From assembly GCA_963827855.1 (NCBI GenBank), contig CAWHBY010000004.1, positions 372,001 through 436,000 of the forward strand: a stretch of DNA of 64,000 nt, given 5' to 3'. Origin of the DNA: DTPU01 sp963827855. Lineage in GTDB: Bacteria > Planctomycetota > Phycisphaerae > Sedimentisphaerales > Anaerobacaceae. The notes beneath the pieces are model-generated. The model had not been told where the DNA came from. It did no database searches and was given only the letters and a program-made list of their open reading frames with translations. Position 1 is the stretch's first letter, and each line of letters opens with the position of its first letter. This document shows, one piece after another, positions 46,409 through 55,695 of this stretch. Made by a program: the position numbers and the translations under genes.

Positions 46409-47953
46409 ATGGCCTGCCTGGCGGCCTGCTGGGCCGCGCCGCAGGGCTGCTCTGCCAGGACGCCTGACCTGACCCAATCCAGGACAGAGGACAGATCCCC
46501 TGCCATCTGGCCCGACTACAACGGCGTGACTTTGCCTCCCAACCTGGGGCCCATCAACTTCACGATCCAGGAAGAGGGCACTCGCTTCTTCGTCCGCATC
46601 AGCCGCAGCGGCAGCGACCGCGGCGCCATCACCCTTGTGGGCCGATCCCCGAATATCCGGATTCCCCTCAAGCCGTGGCGGACCCTTCTCGGGGAAGGTG
46701 CTGGAGGGGTGCTCCGCATAGACGTCTCCACGCAGGACGATCAGGGCCAATGGACCCGCTTTGCCCCCCTCTCGAACACCGTCGCCGCAGAGCCGATCGA
46801 CACCCACGTGGTGTACCGGATCATCCAGCCCCTGTACATGATGCACACGGACATGGGCATCTACGAACGCGACCTGACCTGTTTCGATGAGCGTCCACTC
46901 CTGCTGAACACGGCCACGGGCGGCAACTGCATCAACTGTCACGCATTCGACCACGGCAATCCGGACCGGATGATGTTCCACATGCGGGCAGGCGCAGTGG
47001 GCACCTCCATGATCCTGCTCTACGACGGCGAGCTGGCCAAGGTGGACACCAAGACCTCCGCGAACCCTGCCGGCGCCTACAGGTCCTGGCACCCCAACAG
47101 CCGGATCATCGCCTTCTCGCACAACGCGGTCAGACAGGTCTTCCACGGCCTTGGCAAGAACCGCGACGTGTACGACCGGTCCTCTGACCTCTTCCTCTAC
47201 GACGTGAAGACCCACACCGTCACCACCTCGCCGAAGGTCGCCAGCCCCGACCGTATGGAGACCTATCCGGAGTGGTCCGCGGACGGCCGGTTTCTCTACT
47301 TCTGCAGCGCAGCGGCACTGGAGCAGTACGGCCAGGCCGAGCACCCCTACAACAAGATCCGCTACGACCTCATGCGGATCGCCTATGACCCGAGCACCGG
47401 CTCCTGGGGCGAGGTCGAGACGATCGTGGCGGCCAGCGACCAGGGGCTCAGCGCCGCGCATCCCAGGATCTCTCCGGATGGAAAGACCCTGCTCTTCTGC
47501 ATGTCGAAGTACAGCAACTTTCCCCTCTACAACCCCGACTCCGACCTCTACGTCCTGGACCTCCAGAGCCTGCAATGGCGCAAGGCCGAGGAGGTCAACA
47601 GCGACCAGGCAGAGAGCTACCACAGTTGGTCCAGCAACGGCCGCTGGATCGTCTTCAGCAGCAAACGCCAGGACGGTACGAGCACGCACTTCTACATCAG
47701 CTACTTCAACACAGCCGGCCACTTCACGAAGCCCTTCCTGCTGCCGCAAAAGGACCCTGCATACCAGGCCACCCTTCCGATCGTGTACAACATCCCGGAG
47801 TTCGTGAAAGGTCCGGTCAAGGTGCGGCCCCAGGCCCTGATCAAGGCCGCGTGGTCCAAGGCGGTGATCCCTGCCCAGCTCGACCCCCAGATCGCCCCCA
47901 AGTCCGGCCCCCAGATCGAAGAGCCGCTCTACACGCCCGCGCCCGTCAGGTAG
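46409..47953 (+). CDS. PD40-type beta-propeller lipoprotein with a c-type haem motif
   Basis: 514 residues from the ATG at 46409 (GTG at 46403 is possible). A lipoprotein-like signal ends in PQGC at residue 14. After an N-terminal domain, GGNCINCHAF places a single CxxCH haem-binding site at 174-178. PD40/TolB-like blades follow (WHPNSRIIAFSHNAV, YPEWSADGRFLYFCS, PRISPDGKTLLFCMSKYSNF, YHSWSSNGRWIVFSSKRQDG). Axial ligand and redox role are not evident. It sits 28 bp after the DUF6057 gene, and I recall such pairs in Bacteroidota, though I could not check. It is periplasmic or outer-membrane. Confidence 0.82.
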   Translation: MACLAACWAAPQGCSARTPDLTQSRTEDRSPAIWPDYNGVTLPPNLGPINFTIQEEGTRFFVRISRSGSDRGAITLVGRSPNIRIPLKPWRTLLGEGAGGVLRIDVSTQDDQGQWTRFAPLSNTVAAEPIDTHVVYRIIQPLYMMHTDMGIYERDLTCFDERPLLLNTATGGNCINCHAFDHGNPDRMMFHMRAGAVGTSMILLYDGELAKVDTKTSANPAGAYRSWHPNSRIIAFSHNAVRQVFHGLGKNRDVYDRSSDLFLYDVKTHTVTTSPKVASPDRMETYPEWSADGRFLYFCSAAALEQYGQAEHPYNKIRYDLMRIAYDPSTGSWGEVETIVAASDQGLSAAHPRISPDGKTLLFCMSKYSNFPLYNPDSDLYVLDLQSLQWRKAEEVNSDQAESYHSWSSNGRWIVFSSKRQDGTSTHFYISYFNTAGHFTKPFLLPQKDPAYQATLPIVYNIPEFVKGPVKVRPQALIKAAWSKAVIPAQLDPQIAPKSGPQIEEPLYTPAPVR

Positions 47954-48075
47954 CCAGGGCGACCGCAAAGTCGCTCCCGCACATCGTGAGGATGAGAACA
48001 GCTTGCTGGCGACAGACGCCCTTTCTCGCGGCTCCGTCGTGTGGTCGCGTTGACCAGGAGACCAGAAGGAGGTTT

Positions 48076-48428
48076 CTGCCGCGAATGAACGCGAATAGAC
48101 GCGAATGGCTGTCGCCGCATCGGCCGGTCAGGCCTATTCGTTACCCCGCCGTACGCGACGCTCCGCGTCTACCGTAAGGCTGCGCCTTCCGGGCGAGCCG
48201 CGCCGGCCTCCATTCCGCAAGCCCGCTTGCTCCATGGAATCCTGCTTGCTCGCAGGCGTACGGCTCGGACTGCAAGCGAAAGTCCCAGATCGCCATCCTT
48301 CCTTCCTCAAGTCTGGGGCAAAGGCAACTCCACTACGGCCTAAGCCGCAGGATCGAGGCCGAGCAATGGGATGCGGTCCAAGCTGCCTTGGACAAGCAGC
48401 CCGACTTTGCGATCGCCCCGATAAGGTA
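48076..48428 (-). repeat. Dispersed multi-hairpin repeat, copy F (one end lost)
   Basis: Starts CTGCCGCGAATGAACGCGAA and keeps CGTAAGGC/GCCTTCCG (one mismatch) and TCCAAG/CTTGGA, but the far end is missing before tatA. Its left flank (47960-48075) matches the right flank of copy D in reverse over about 110 bp, showing that the mobile unit can be longer than the hairpin core. Confidence 0.8.
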
Positions 48429-48527
48429 GCAGGAGCCGTGGCGTCCGCGACGGAACCGTGGTATCATAGGCCGTGTGAGTTGACGTCGCCGCCACGGCGT
48501 GCAATGGTTGGATGTAAGGACCCTGCA

Positions 48528-48824
48528 ATGACAGATATGAATGCGATTCTTGCACTACTGGATCTCGGGCCCACCGAGATGCTGGTGATCCTGGTGGTGG
48601 CCCTGCTGATCTGGGGCAAGCGCCTGCCCGAGGTGGCGCGGAGCATGGGCAAGAGCGTCTCCGAGTTCAAGAAGGGCATCAAGGAGGCGGAGCGGGCCGG
48701 CTATGAGGCCACTGCCGAGATCCGCCAGGCGGGCGAAGAGGCCACCCACGAGATCCAGAAGGCAGGTGAGGAGACGGTCAAGGACCCCGTCAGCCCCCCA
48801 CCCGCCAGCCAGCTCCCAGCCTAA
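48528..48824 (+). CDS. tatA: Sec-independent translocase subunit TatA/TatE
   Basis: 98 residues. A short periplasmic head leads to a single membrane helix (GPTEMLVILVVALLIWGKR, about 14-32) and the RLPEVARSMGKSVSEFKKGI amphipathic helix with the conserved FKKG. An acidic tail with alternating E and A (YEATAEIRQAGEEATHEIQK) and a proline-rich end follow. TatA oligomers form the pore for folded proteins. No tatB or tatC is adjacent, which is common outside Proteobacteria. AAGGA lies seven bases before the ATG. Confidence 0.9.
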   Translation: MTDMNAILALLDLGPTEMLVILVVALLIWGKRLPEVARSMGKSVSEFKKGIKEAERAGYEATAEIRQAGEEATHEIQKAGEETVKDPVSPPPASQLPA

Positions 48825-48892
48825 CGTCGAGGAGCTCCCCCGCAGCAGCCCCTAACCTCAACAACTCCCCTGGGGTCAGCCCCACCTCAGAG

Positions 48893-49115
48893 GAGGTCAA
48901 ATCGAACCCGGCGCACCTTTGACTCCTCTATTCGCCACAGACGGATGTCTTTGTCCGGGGCGTCGACAATCAGCATGAGCGAACCATCTACTGCATGTAC
49001 GATGTCACCTTCGCCAGGCTCGGCAAGACCGACAGGATGTGAATGGTATGTACCTAACTATCTTTCCCATGCCACTCTCGCTGGCCCCCACAAGCACCGC
49101 CTTACTGAGTCCCTG
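48893..49115 (-). pseudogene. Decayed gene fragment, unknown family
   Basis: Minus-strand reading HPVGLAEPGEGDIVHAVDGS then LMLIVDAPDKDIRLW ends in a stop near 48893. Upstream, in a shifted frame, is SKAVLVGASESGMGKIV, which resembles a P-loop. The codon pattern looks coding, but frames are broken and no start fits. Possibly the end of an ATPase-like or beta-rich gene. Confidence 0.4.
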
Positions 49116-49175
49116 GAATCAAGACTCTCAGGATATGTTGGGACAGGGTACATGTCAATTGCGGTGCGGCGGCGG

Positions 49176-49809
49176 GTCAGGGCAATCGCAAAGTCGTCCT
49201 GCCTCAAAGAGACGTAGGTTCTGTGTCATCCACCGCAGGCGGACAGACCGACGCAGTCGCGGGCGTGACTGGCTGGGAAGCGTTTTTGGTTTCTTGCCGC
49301 GAACCCCGCCAACTCCGCTAACGCTGGCGCGGGGTCGTGGGTGTTGGCCATACTCGTAGCTCCGCCGCCTGATCCACGGCTACGCCGTGCCTTGGGACTG
49401 CGTCCCAAGGGCGGCCGCCGGAATGGGCCACTTTTCCAGGCAAGCCTGGAACGCGTCCCCTTCCTCGGCCTCGATCCTGCGGCTCAAGCTGCAGTGGAGC
49501 TGCCTTCTCCATAGTCTCAAGAAAGGATAGCACGCCGGGACCTCCGGACACAGACTGAGCCGTACGCCTGCGAGCGAGCCGCTCTACGCGGGGCAAGCTC
49601 GCTTGCCCAAGCGGAGAGCAGCGAAGATCGCCCGGAAGGCAAGGCCTTCCGGTAGACGCGAAGCGTCGCGTACGGCCATGCCACGACCAAGTCCAGCCTC
49701 CCGCCCGCGGCGACAGCCGTTCGTGGGGTTGGCGGGGTTAGCGGCCAAAACCTCCTTCAGTTCTCCTGGCCAACGCGACCACAGGCCAGAGCCACGAGAA
49801 AGGGCATCT
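49176..49809. repeat. 634-bp segmental duplicate, copy 2 (contains repeat G)
   Basis: Second copy of the 40356-40989 block, in the same orientation. Flanks and core are almost identical, so the copying is more recent than the spread of the other family members. Confidence 0.88.
49294..49748 (+). repeat. Dispersed multi-hairpin repeat, copy G
   Basis: Ends as in copy D. It carries CCTTGGGAC-tgc-GTCCCAAGG at about 49390-49410, where copy D has GGCGAC/GTCGCC, and GGAAGGC/GCCTTCC. Confidence 0.85.
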
Positions 49810-49950
49810 AGGGCTGGACTGTCTTTCGTGGGCACTCTCTCACACTTGCTCATGTGTTGTCCATCCGTCGGAAGTGCTGTCCCACGCTGGAATCTCAGCG
49901 CAAAGCTGTTCACAGAGGAGCCGCTCCGCGGGCGGGGCGTCGCGCATCGC

Positions 49951-52900
49951 CTACTGGGTCGCGATGAAATCCACGAGGACTGCGTCCTCGAAGGCGACCT
50001 TTATGGATTGGGCGGTGTCTGTGGCGATGAACAGCCCGACCTTGCCAGCCGCGGTCGTCCGCGTAACGGTCGTGGAATAGACCTGGGTCCACGCACCGTC
50101 GGTCCCCTGCTCGAAGATCAGGCGGTCTGAGGTGCGGTGCACCCTGAGCTGGACTCGCGAGTCGTTGCACGCCATGGTCTTCAGCAGGCTCACGGTCCCA
50201 GTCGCAGAGACCTTGCGGACCGCCAGCGAGGTCCCATCCTCGATGGCAAAGACGTAGCGGACGCGGCCCGTGGTCTCCGTCATCTCCAGCAGCAGCCCGG
50301 TCAGGTAGTCGGCAAAGACCTGTCCCCTCAGAGACAGCGTGGACAGGAAGGCCCACTCCGTGGATGATGGGACGGATCGCCAGATGCACGGATACTTGGG
50401 AGATACAGCCGCCAGCGGATACGCCTGGTCGCTCCAGACCTGCAGGACCAGGTTGCCTTCCAGCTCCGCAAGCGAGTAGGTCGGGCCATCGAAGTAGTTG
50501 GCCCTGAGCTTGACGTTCTCAGCCGTCCAGAAGGACTCCAGGCGAGGCGCATCGAAGTCGCTGAGTCCATCCTTGCCGTAGACGGCTGCCTCTCGCTGGA
50601 TTGTGGCAGATCCGCCCGCAGCATCCGTTGCAGTGACCTTGAAGGTGTACAGGCCTGCGTGCGAGAATCCGGCAGCGGCAATGCCCTGCTCGCCCCCGCC
50701 CAGGGTAGCATCGGTCGGCGTCACTGACCAGGAGTAGGTCAGGGCTGAGCCATCCGGATCGAAGCTCTCGGAGGCGTTCAAGGTCGGCTGGACCTGCAGC
50801 GGGATCTGCCAGGCGGCGGGGTCTGCCGTGAGCGATGCCACAGGCGGTGCATTCCCCGTCTTGTTCACCGTGATCTTGGCCAGGGCCAGGGGCGTCCCGA
50901 ACTCGTCGGTCAGGAGTGCTCCAGTGTCGTCCACGCCCGTGAGCGCCAGGCTGTTGGTCCCTGTGCGCAGCAGGATTCCGGTCAGGCTCCACGCAGTCTC
51001 GCTGGTCCAGGAGAAGCGGGCCTCCGGGTGGTCTGTGGCCACGACCTTGCAGACCCGCAGCGGCGCGCTTCCTGCCAGGTCCATGGTGCTGGCCGAGGTC
51101 GTGACAGTGTTGCCGCTGTTGGTCGTGATCTTGAACACGGTGGTGCGGCCTAGACCCAGCTCGCTATTGACCGTCTGTTGACGGTTCTGGAACCAGGTCT
51201 CGTATGGGTAGTTGAACTGGTACATGTTGCCTATGGAGGTCGCGAAGTCCCTCTCTGTCTGGAGCCAGGTGTAGACCCGCAGGGAATCCAGGGTGTAGAC
51301 GTCCGACATCCTGGCCAGGTAGTGCCTGAAGAGCCGCTTGTTGTACGACTGATCCAGCCAGGGCCTGAACCCGGCCATGCCGTTGTATAGAGGAGCGTAT
51401 GCGTTGTCGAAGGACCGCTTGAGGTCCCAAGGCAGGAAGAAGAACCGTCCATCGGTGATCCGGCGGTAGAAGGAGCTGTTCTTGCCGCGGTCCAGCGAGA
51501 AGAAGTCCCAGGCGTGGATATAGCCTGCCACCACACAGGCCTTCAGGGTGGCATCCGGGTCCACCACTCTCTCGATCTCCGCCTGGGTGTAGGGCCCCAC
51601 GTAGACCTTCTTGAAGAAGCTGATGAGGCTGCTGTAGTCGTCCTCGTTCTCCCGGCTCCGCTTCATCCACTCGCTGCGGTATCGTCCTGGGTTGTCCGTG
51701 CCCTTGTAGCTCCAGTCCGCGTTGCGGCTGGGCTGCTGGGACCAGTCGTCCGTGAACCACCACTCGTCGTCGATCTTGTAGAGCTCGCCTTGGCTGCCGT
51801 TCTCGTACACGCGATTGAGAAAGTCGTTGCCGTAGGGCTCCATCTCCTCCCGGACCCCGTAGTCGCTGGCGTTGACGTGGACCAGGATGAACTCGTTCTC
51901 ATTGGCCGGGTTTCCGAGCAGGTACAGCCAATAGCGGGACATGCGGTCGTGGCTCCACCAGCCCACGTCGTAGTTCCGGTACACCAGCTTCGACTTGCCC
52001 CTGAAGGGTTGGTCCTGCGGCATCTCGAACTTGGCTCGGTCCATGCTGCCGCCGCGGGTCCAGGGACTGCCCGATCGCCGGATGCCGGAGTTGTAGAAGA
52101 CGTCCTTCTCGTTGACGATCAGCGTGGCGTTGAAGGAGTGATTGGACAGCCGGGGGAACGCATAGCCGTAGACCGGGGCCGAACCGTTGCCACTGGCCAT
52201 GGCCTGCACGTCCAGGGCAGAAACCACGAATCGCATCCTGCGGAGGCGGCCTGCGGGCGTGGGCGTGTCGACCGCGTACAGGGCCGGTCGGTCAGGCCCC
52301 AGCTTGGGGCTGTAGGCCAGATCACCGTTGGGATAGGAGGCGAGCACATAGAACTGCACCACCTGGTTCGCCTGGCCATACTCCGTCAGGGTTGCGGTGT
52401 AGGTGCCGTCGCCTGCCTGCGGGTCGCCCGAGGTGCCGTCATCCACCATGGCCTTGCTGGCCCAGGTGCCTTGGCCGCTGCTGTTGTCCAGCCGATGGTA
52501 CAGCTTGATGTTGAGCGAGGGCCTCGGCGACACAACCTGCGCGGTCACTCGCACGGCCTGGCCTGGCGCGGGCACTGCTGGATCGTGCATCAGACCATCC
52601 AACTGGGGCCCCGGCTGTTCGATGAAGCTGGAGTTCTGCTCGCCGGGCGTCCCCAGGGCCGTGGGCACAGGCAGAGAGATGCTCGTGGCGATGCTGTGAT
52701 CGAAGGTGTCCACAATCAGGCGAGAGTCGCCCGACACCCACTTGGCGTCAAAGCTCACCTCGTAGGTCCGGCCCTGCAGCATCCCGGTGGCGTCGATCTC
52801 CACCCGGTTGGCCCGGTTGTCGCCATGGCCGTCCGAGATGAGGTGCAGGTCTGCGCCATCCATGGTGGTGGCCCAGTGGGTACCCTGGGCCAGCCAGCCG

Positions 52901-55431
52901 CTGGCGCTCTTGCCATCCGTGGACATCTTGTCGCCGTTGGCGATCAGATTCGCTCCGGTGCCGTTCTGCCGTATCTGGATGTTCCTCAGGATTACATGGC
53001 CCTCGCCCGTCAGGGTCAGGTGCAGCTCCTTGAAGTCCGTCTGCTGTCCGACGGCCGTCAGTTGGCGGAACACGTCGGAGCAACTGTAGTGCTGGAATTC
53101 CGTGGAGCTGGACTGGTCGCTGTCCAGCCAGGCAGAGGCCAGGGTGTTGTCCATCCAGGGATTGCGGAGCTCCATGCTGCTGCCTCCGCCTGCTGCCAGG
53201 TCCGGCCAGTTGCCGCCCGGCCGATAGTCCGCCTGGTTGACCAGGTTGCCCCATGCGTCGACCAAGCGGACCCGCTCGCCGTCATTGGTCAGGTGGCCGG
53301 TGAAGTCACCCACCACGGGGATGTCGCCATAGGTGTCCTGCATCCACGTCGCGTCTGCGGCCACGACCAGGTAGCCGTTGGCTGGGATCGAGGCGCCTGC
53401 GGGAATCGTGAAGTCGATCCCCTCGACGAACCTCCAGCCTGAAACGTCCACGCTGGCGGTGCCCCGGTTGTAGAGCTCCACGAACTCGGCCGTGGGTTCC
53501 CCGGAGGGTGGGTCATACAGGATCTCATTGATCACCACACTGGTGTTCCGGGCCGGGGCGTTGGTCGCGTCTCGCGTCGCCGCGGCTGCTGCATACCACT
53601 CGTCCGATCCCTGCGGAAGGGCCTGCACGGAGTCGCCCAGGCTCGGCCGGCTGAGGGTCTTTGCAGAGAGTATCGAACCGCCTGCATTGACCAGGAACAC
53701 GGTCACTGCCCCGCCGGAGACCGGGAAGGCCACCGCACTGCTCGCAAACCCACCCGCGGGGATCGAACCGGCCAGTGCCACCTTGTTCGAGAGGTCAGGC
53801 TTGGAGCAGAGGAACAGGCCCTGGAGGCTGATCGATTCAATGCTGCCGTTGTAGAGCTCCACCCAGTCTGCGGTCTTGCTGCCCGCAAAGTGAACCTCGT
53901 TGAGGCGCACAGCCGCTGCGATCCCAGACAGGCTGTTGTTCGGCGCATCACGGGTCGGCCCCGTGAAGACGTACCACGAGCTGCCGCCTGTGGGCTTGCG
54001 GCCTATGGAGCAGCCCTGCGAAGGCAGGCTTGCACTGATGGCATTGACGAAGGTTGCCCCGTCAGCGGCGACCAGGTAGACCTTCAGGGGATTGGAGGCA
54101 GCCAGACTCGACTCGGTGAAGCCGACAGAGGCCAGGCCGGCCGCGGGCACGACGACGTCACTCGCGATGCGGTACTTCTTTGGATTGGCTGGGTCGTTCG
54201 TGAGATAGTCGTCGCGGAGGTTGATGGGAGTCGCGCCGGGGTTGTAGAACTCCACAAAGCCGACCCCTGCTGCGCCGGGCTGCACCTCGTTGATCAGCAG
54301 GCTGGCCTGGACGGGCGCGGAGATGCTCAACTGCATGCCGAAGACCACGTCACTGCTGGAGGTGCTGATCTGGTGGACCTCCGCAGCCAGGACGTTCGTG
54401 CCCTTGACGAGGCTGGATCCGTCGCTCGTGATGACCGCCAGTTCCTCTGCTGCGTCGCTGACCGTACGATCGGTCACAGTCGCGAAGGTGACCGTGCCGG
54501 CGGCCACGCCGGACCTGCCGAGCTCCACGCCGTTGAGGTAGTACACGGCCCCGTCATCCAGGACCTGGTCTATCGTGATCCTCGCCCCTGCAATGGTCCC
54601 GTTGTAGGTGAACCGCGTCCGCAGATAGTAGGTCAGTTGTTGGGAGTTGGTGAATCCCGTCCGGATCCCCGGTGAAGGCAGGGCCGCGATCTCGAAGCCG
54701 AACAGGCCCGGGCCCTGGGGCCAGGCGCTGTCGTCGTACGAAGGGCTCCGCCAGGCAGTGCCGAGATCCACGTTCTTGTCGTTGTACTTCCACGTGTCGC
54801 CGTACGTCACGTACGGGACGCCGGTGGTCGCCAGGCTGATCTCCGGGTTGGCGATGGACGTGACGGTGTCCTCTGTCTCGGCAGTCCCCGGCGTGCCGCC
54901 CCTGCGGCTGCCAAAGGTCCAGTTCCGCCAGTCATCGATGGCCTTGTCTGCGTTCTTGATCACGAGGGAGTAGCCTGCGCCGTCCGCTGCCGGACACCAC
55001 GTCCCTTCGTACCTCACCGTGCAGACCAAGGCACCGTTCTTGTCCCTCAGGGTGATTCGCTCGCCCGAGTTCTTGAGGCTGCCGGTCCAGGGGCCAAAGA
55101 CCCGGACGTCGGCCGGGAGGGTTGGGTACGCGGCCCGCAGCGAGGCCTCGTTGACATCCGCCAGCAGGATTCGCTCATAGGGCTTGAGGAAGGCAGCGTC
55201 AGGATTCTCCAGGGGTGAGAACGCCGGGAAGGTGTAGTCCACCCCGCCTGACAGCTTCCAGTCAACGATGTCCAGCGGCGTGGCCGTGCTGTTGCTGATC
55301 TCGATATACTCTGGCTGGCCGGACGAGGGATGAAACATGATCTCGCTGAACACGACCTGATCACAGCATCCCTCAGGTGTCCCGACGATCAGCATTACGA
55401 GCAGCACAGGGGTGCAGCGCAGCCACTTCAT
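49951..55431 (-). CDS. Giant secreted lamin-tail-domain (LTD) / CotH-kinase-family protein
   Basis: 1826 residues. A near-perfect GGAGGA precedes the ATG, and the signal MKWLRCTPVLLVMLIVGTPE follows. At least four LTD modules occur: VVFSEIMFHPSSGQPEYIEI (about 26), LLINEVQPGAAGVGFVEFYN (near 390), a third near 550 (RLNEVHFAGSKTADWVELYN) and VVINEILYDPPSGEPTAEFV (near 660). A CotH-type kinase-like domain spans about 1080-1420 (VNEKDVFYNSGIRRSG, FILVHVNASDYG, DFFSLDRGKNSSFY, FLPWDLKRSFDNAY). A PKD-like domain and a jelly-roll tail end it. CotH of Bacillus phosphorylates spore-coat proteins; secreted planctomycete versions are uncharacterised. It is monocistronic. Confidence 0.85.
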   Translation of the reverse strand: MKWLRCTPVLLVMLIVGTPEGCCDQVVFSEIMFHPSSGQPEYIEISNSTATPLDIVDWKLSGGVDYTFPAFSPLENPDAAFLKPYERILLADVNEASLRAAYPTLPADVRVFGPWTGSLKNSGERITLRDKNGALVCTVRYEGTWCPAADGAGYSLVIKNADKAIDDWRNWTFGSRRGGTPGTAETEDTVTSIANPEISLATTGVPYVTYGDTWKYNDKNVDLGTAWRSPSYDDSAWPQGPGLFGFEIAALPSPGIRTGFTNSQQLTYYLRTRFTYNGTIAGARITIDQVLDDGAVYYLNGVELGRSGVAAGTVTFATVTDRTVSDAAEELAVITSDGSSLVKGTNVLAAEVHQISTSSSDVVFGMQLSISAPVQASLLINEVQPGAAGVGFVEFYNPGATPINLRDDYLTNDPANPKKYRIASDVVVPAAGLASVGFTESSLAASNPLKVYLVAADGATFVNAISASLPSQGCSIGRKPTGGSSWYVFTGPTRDAPNNSLSGIAAAVRLNEVHFAGSKTADWVELYNGSIESISLQGLFLCSKPDLSNKVALAGSIPAGGFASSAVAFPVSGGAVTVFLVNAGGSILSAKTLSRPSLGDSVQALPQGSDEWYAAAAATRDATNAPARNTSVVINEILYDPPSGEPTAEFVELYNRGTASVDVSGWRFVEGIDFTIPAGASIPANGYLVVAADATWMQDTYGDIPVVGDFTGHLTNDGERVRLVDAWGNLVNQADYRPGGNWPDLAAGGGSSMELRNPWMDNTLASAWLDSDQSSSTEFQHYSCSDVFRQLTAVGQQTDFKELHLTLTGEGHVILRNIQIRQNGTGANLIANGDKMSTDGKSASGWLAQGTHWATTMDGADLHLISDGHGDNRANRVEIDATGMLQGRTYEVSFDAKWVSGDSRLIVDTFDHSIATSISLPVPTALGTPGEQNSSFIEQPGPQLDGLMHDPAVPAPGQAVRVTAQVVSPRPSLNIKLYHRLDNSSGQGTWASKAMVDDGTSGDPQAGDGTYTATLTEYGQANQVVQFYVLASYPNGDLAYSPKLGPDRPALYAVDTPTPAGRLRRMRFVVSALDVQAMASGNGSAPVYGYAFPRLSNHSFNATLIVNEKDVFYNSGIRRSGSPWTRGGSMDRAKFEMPQDQPFRGKSKLVYRNYDVGWWSHDRMSRYWLYLLGNPANENEFILVHVNASDYGVREEMEPYGNDFLNRVYENGSQGELYKIDDEWWFTDDWSQQPSRNADWSYKGTDNPGRYRSEWMKRSRENEDDYSSLISFFKKVYVGPYTQAEIERVVDPDATLKACVVAGYIHAWDFFSLDRGKNSSFYRRITDGRFFFLPWDLKRSFDNAYAPLYNGMAGFRPWLDQSYNKRLFRHYLARMSDVYTLDSLRVYTWLQTERDFATSIGNMYQFNYPYETWFQNRQQTVNSELGLGRTTVFKITTNSGNTVTTSASTMDLAGSAPLRVCKVVATDHPEARFSWTSETAWSLTGILLRTGTNSLALTGVDDTGALLTDEFGTPLALAKITVNKTGNAPPVASLTADPAAWQIPLQVQPTLNASESFDPDGSALTYSWSVTPTDATLGGGEQGIAAAGFSHAGLYTFKVTATDAAGGSATIQREAAVYGKDGLSDFDAPRLESFWTAENVKLRANYFDGPTYSLAELEGNLVLQVWSDQAYPLAAVSPKYPCIWRSVPSSTEWAFLSTLSLRGQVFADYLTGLLLEMTETTGRVRYVFAIEDGTSLAVRKVSATGTVSLLKTMACNDSRVQLRVHRTSDRLIFEQGTDGAWTQVYSTTVTRTTAAGKVGLFIATDTAQSIKVAFEDAVLVDFIATQ

Positions 55432-55603
55432 CCTATTCCTCCTAAGCTCCACCCTCACGCGTGACGTGCGCTGCCTGCCACCAGCCAGGCTCGCCGATCT
55501 CCTCGCAGGCGGACCCGCCATCCCGGGTCCATCCAGCATAGCACAGAGAACATTCATTATAGCCGGGAGGCCGTCGGCCTGTGCGGAAATGAGGAAAATC
55601 CCC

Positions 55604-55690
55604 AGCCCGCATTTCTCACGAGGCTTCGGACGGTCGGGGCGAAAGTGAGGCTGTGGACTTGAGTGGGTGCGCCTGTGAGAAATGCGGGCT
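55604..55690. mobile_element. 87-bp element with AGCCCGCATTTCTCAC inverted repeats
   Basis: Perfect 16-bp ends at 55604-55619 and 55675-55690. It looks like a shortened, inverted copy of the 254-bp element at 61485. It lies 5 bp downstream of the DUF3616 stop. Elsewhere in 55432-55695 nothing is seen. Confidence 0.75.
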
Positions 55691-55695
55691 AGAGA

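Noticed and set aside
46313..47968. 551-residue minus-strand open frame opposite the PD40 gene
   Set aside because: Antisense shadow; the plus strand has clear haem and propeller motifs.
51514..53442. 642-residue plus-strand open frame opposite the LTD/CotH gene
   Set aside because: Antisense shadow of a GC-rich gene; composition rich in V, G, H and R without any recognisable motif.
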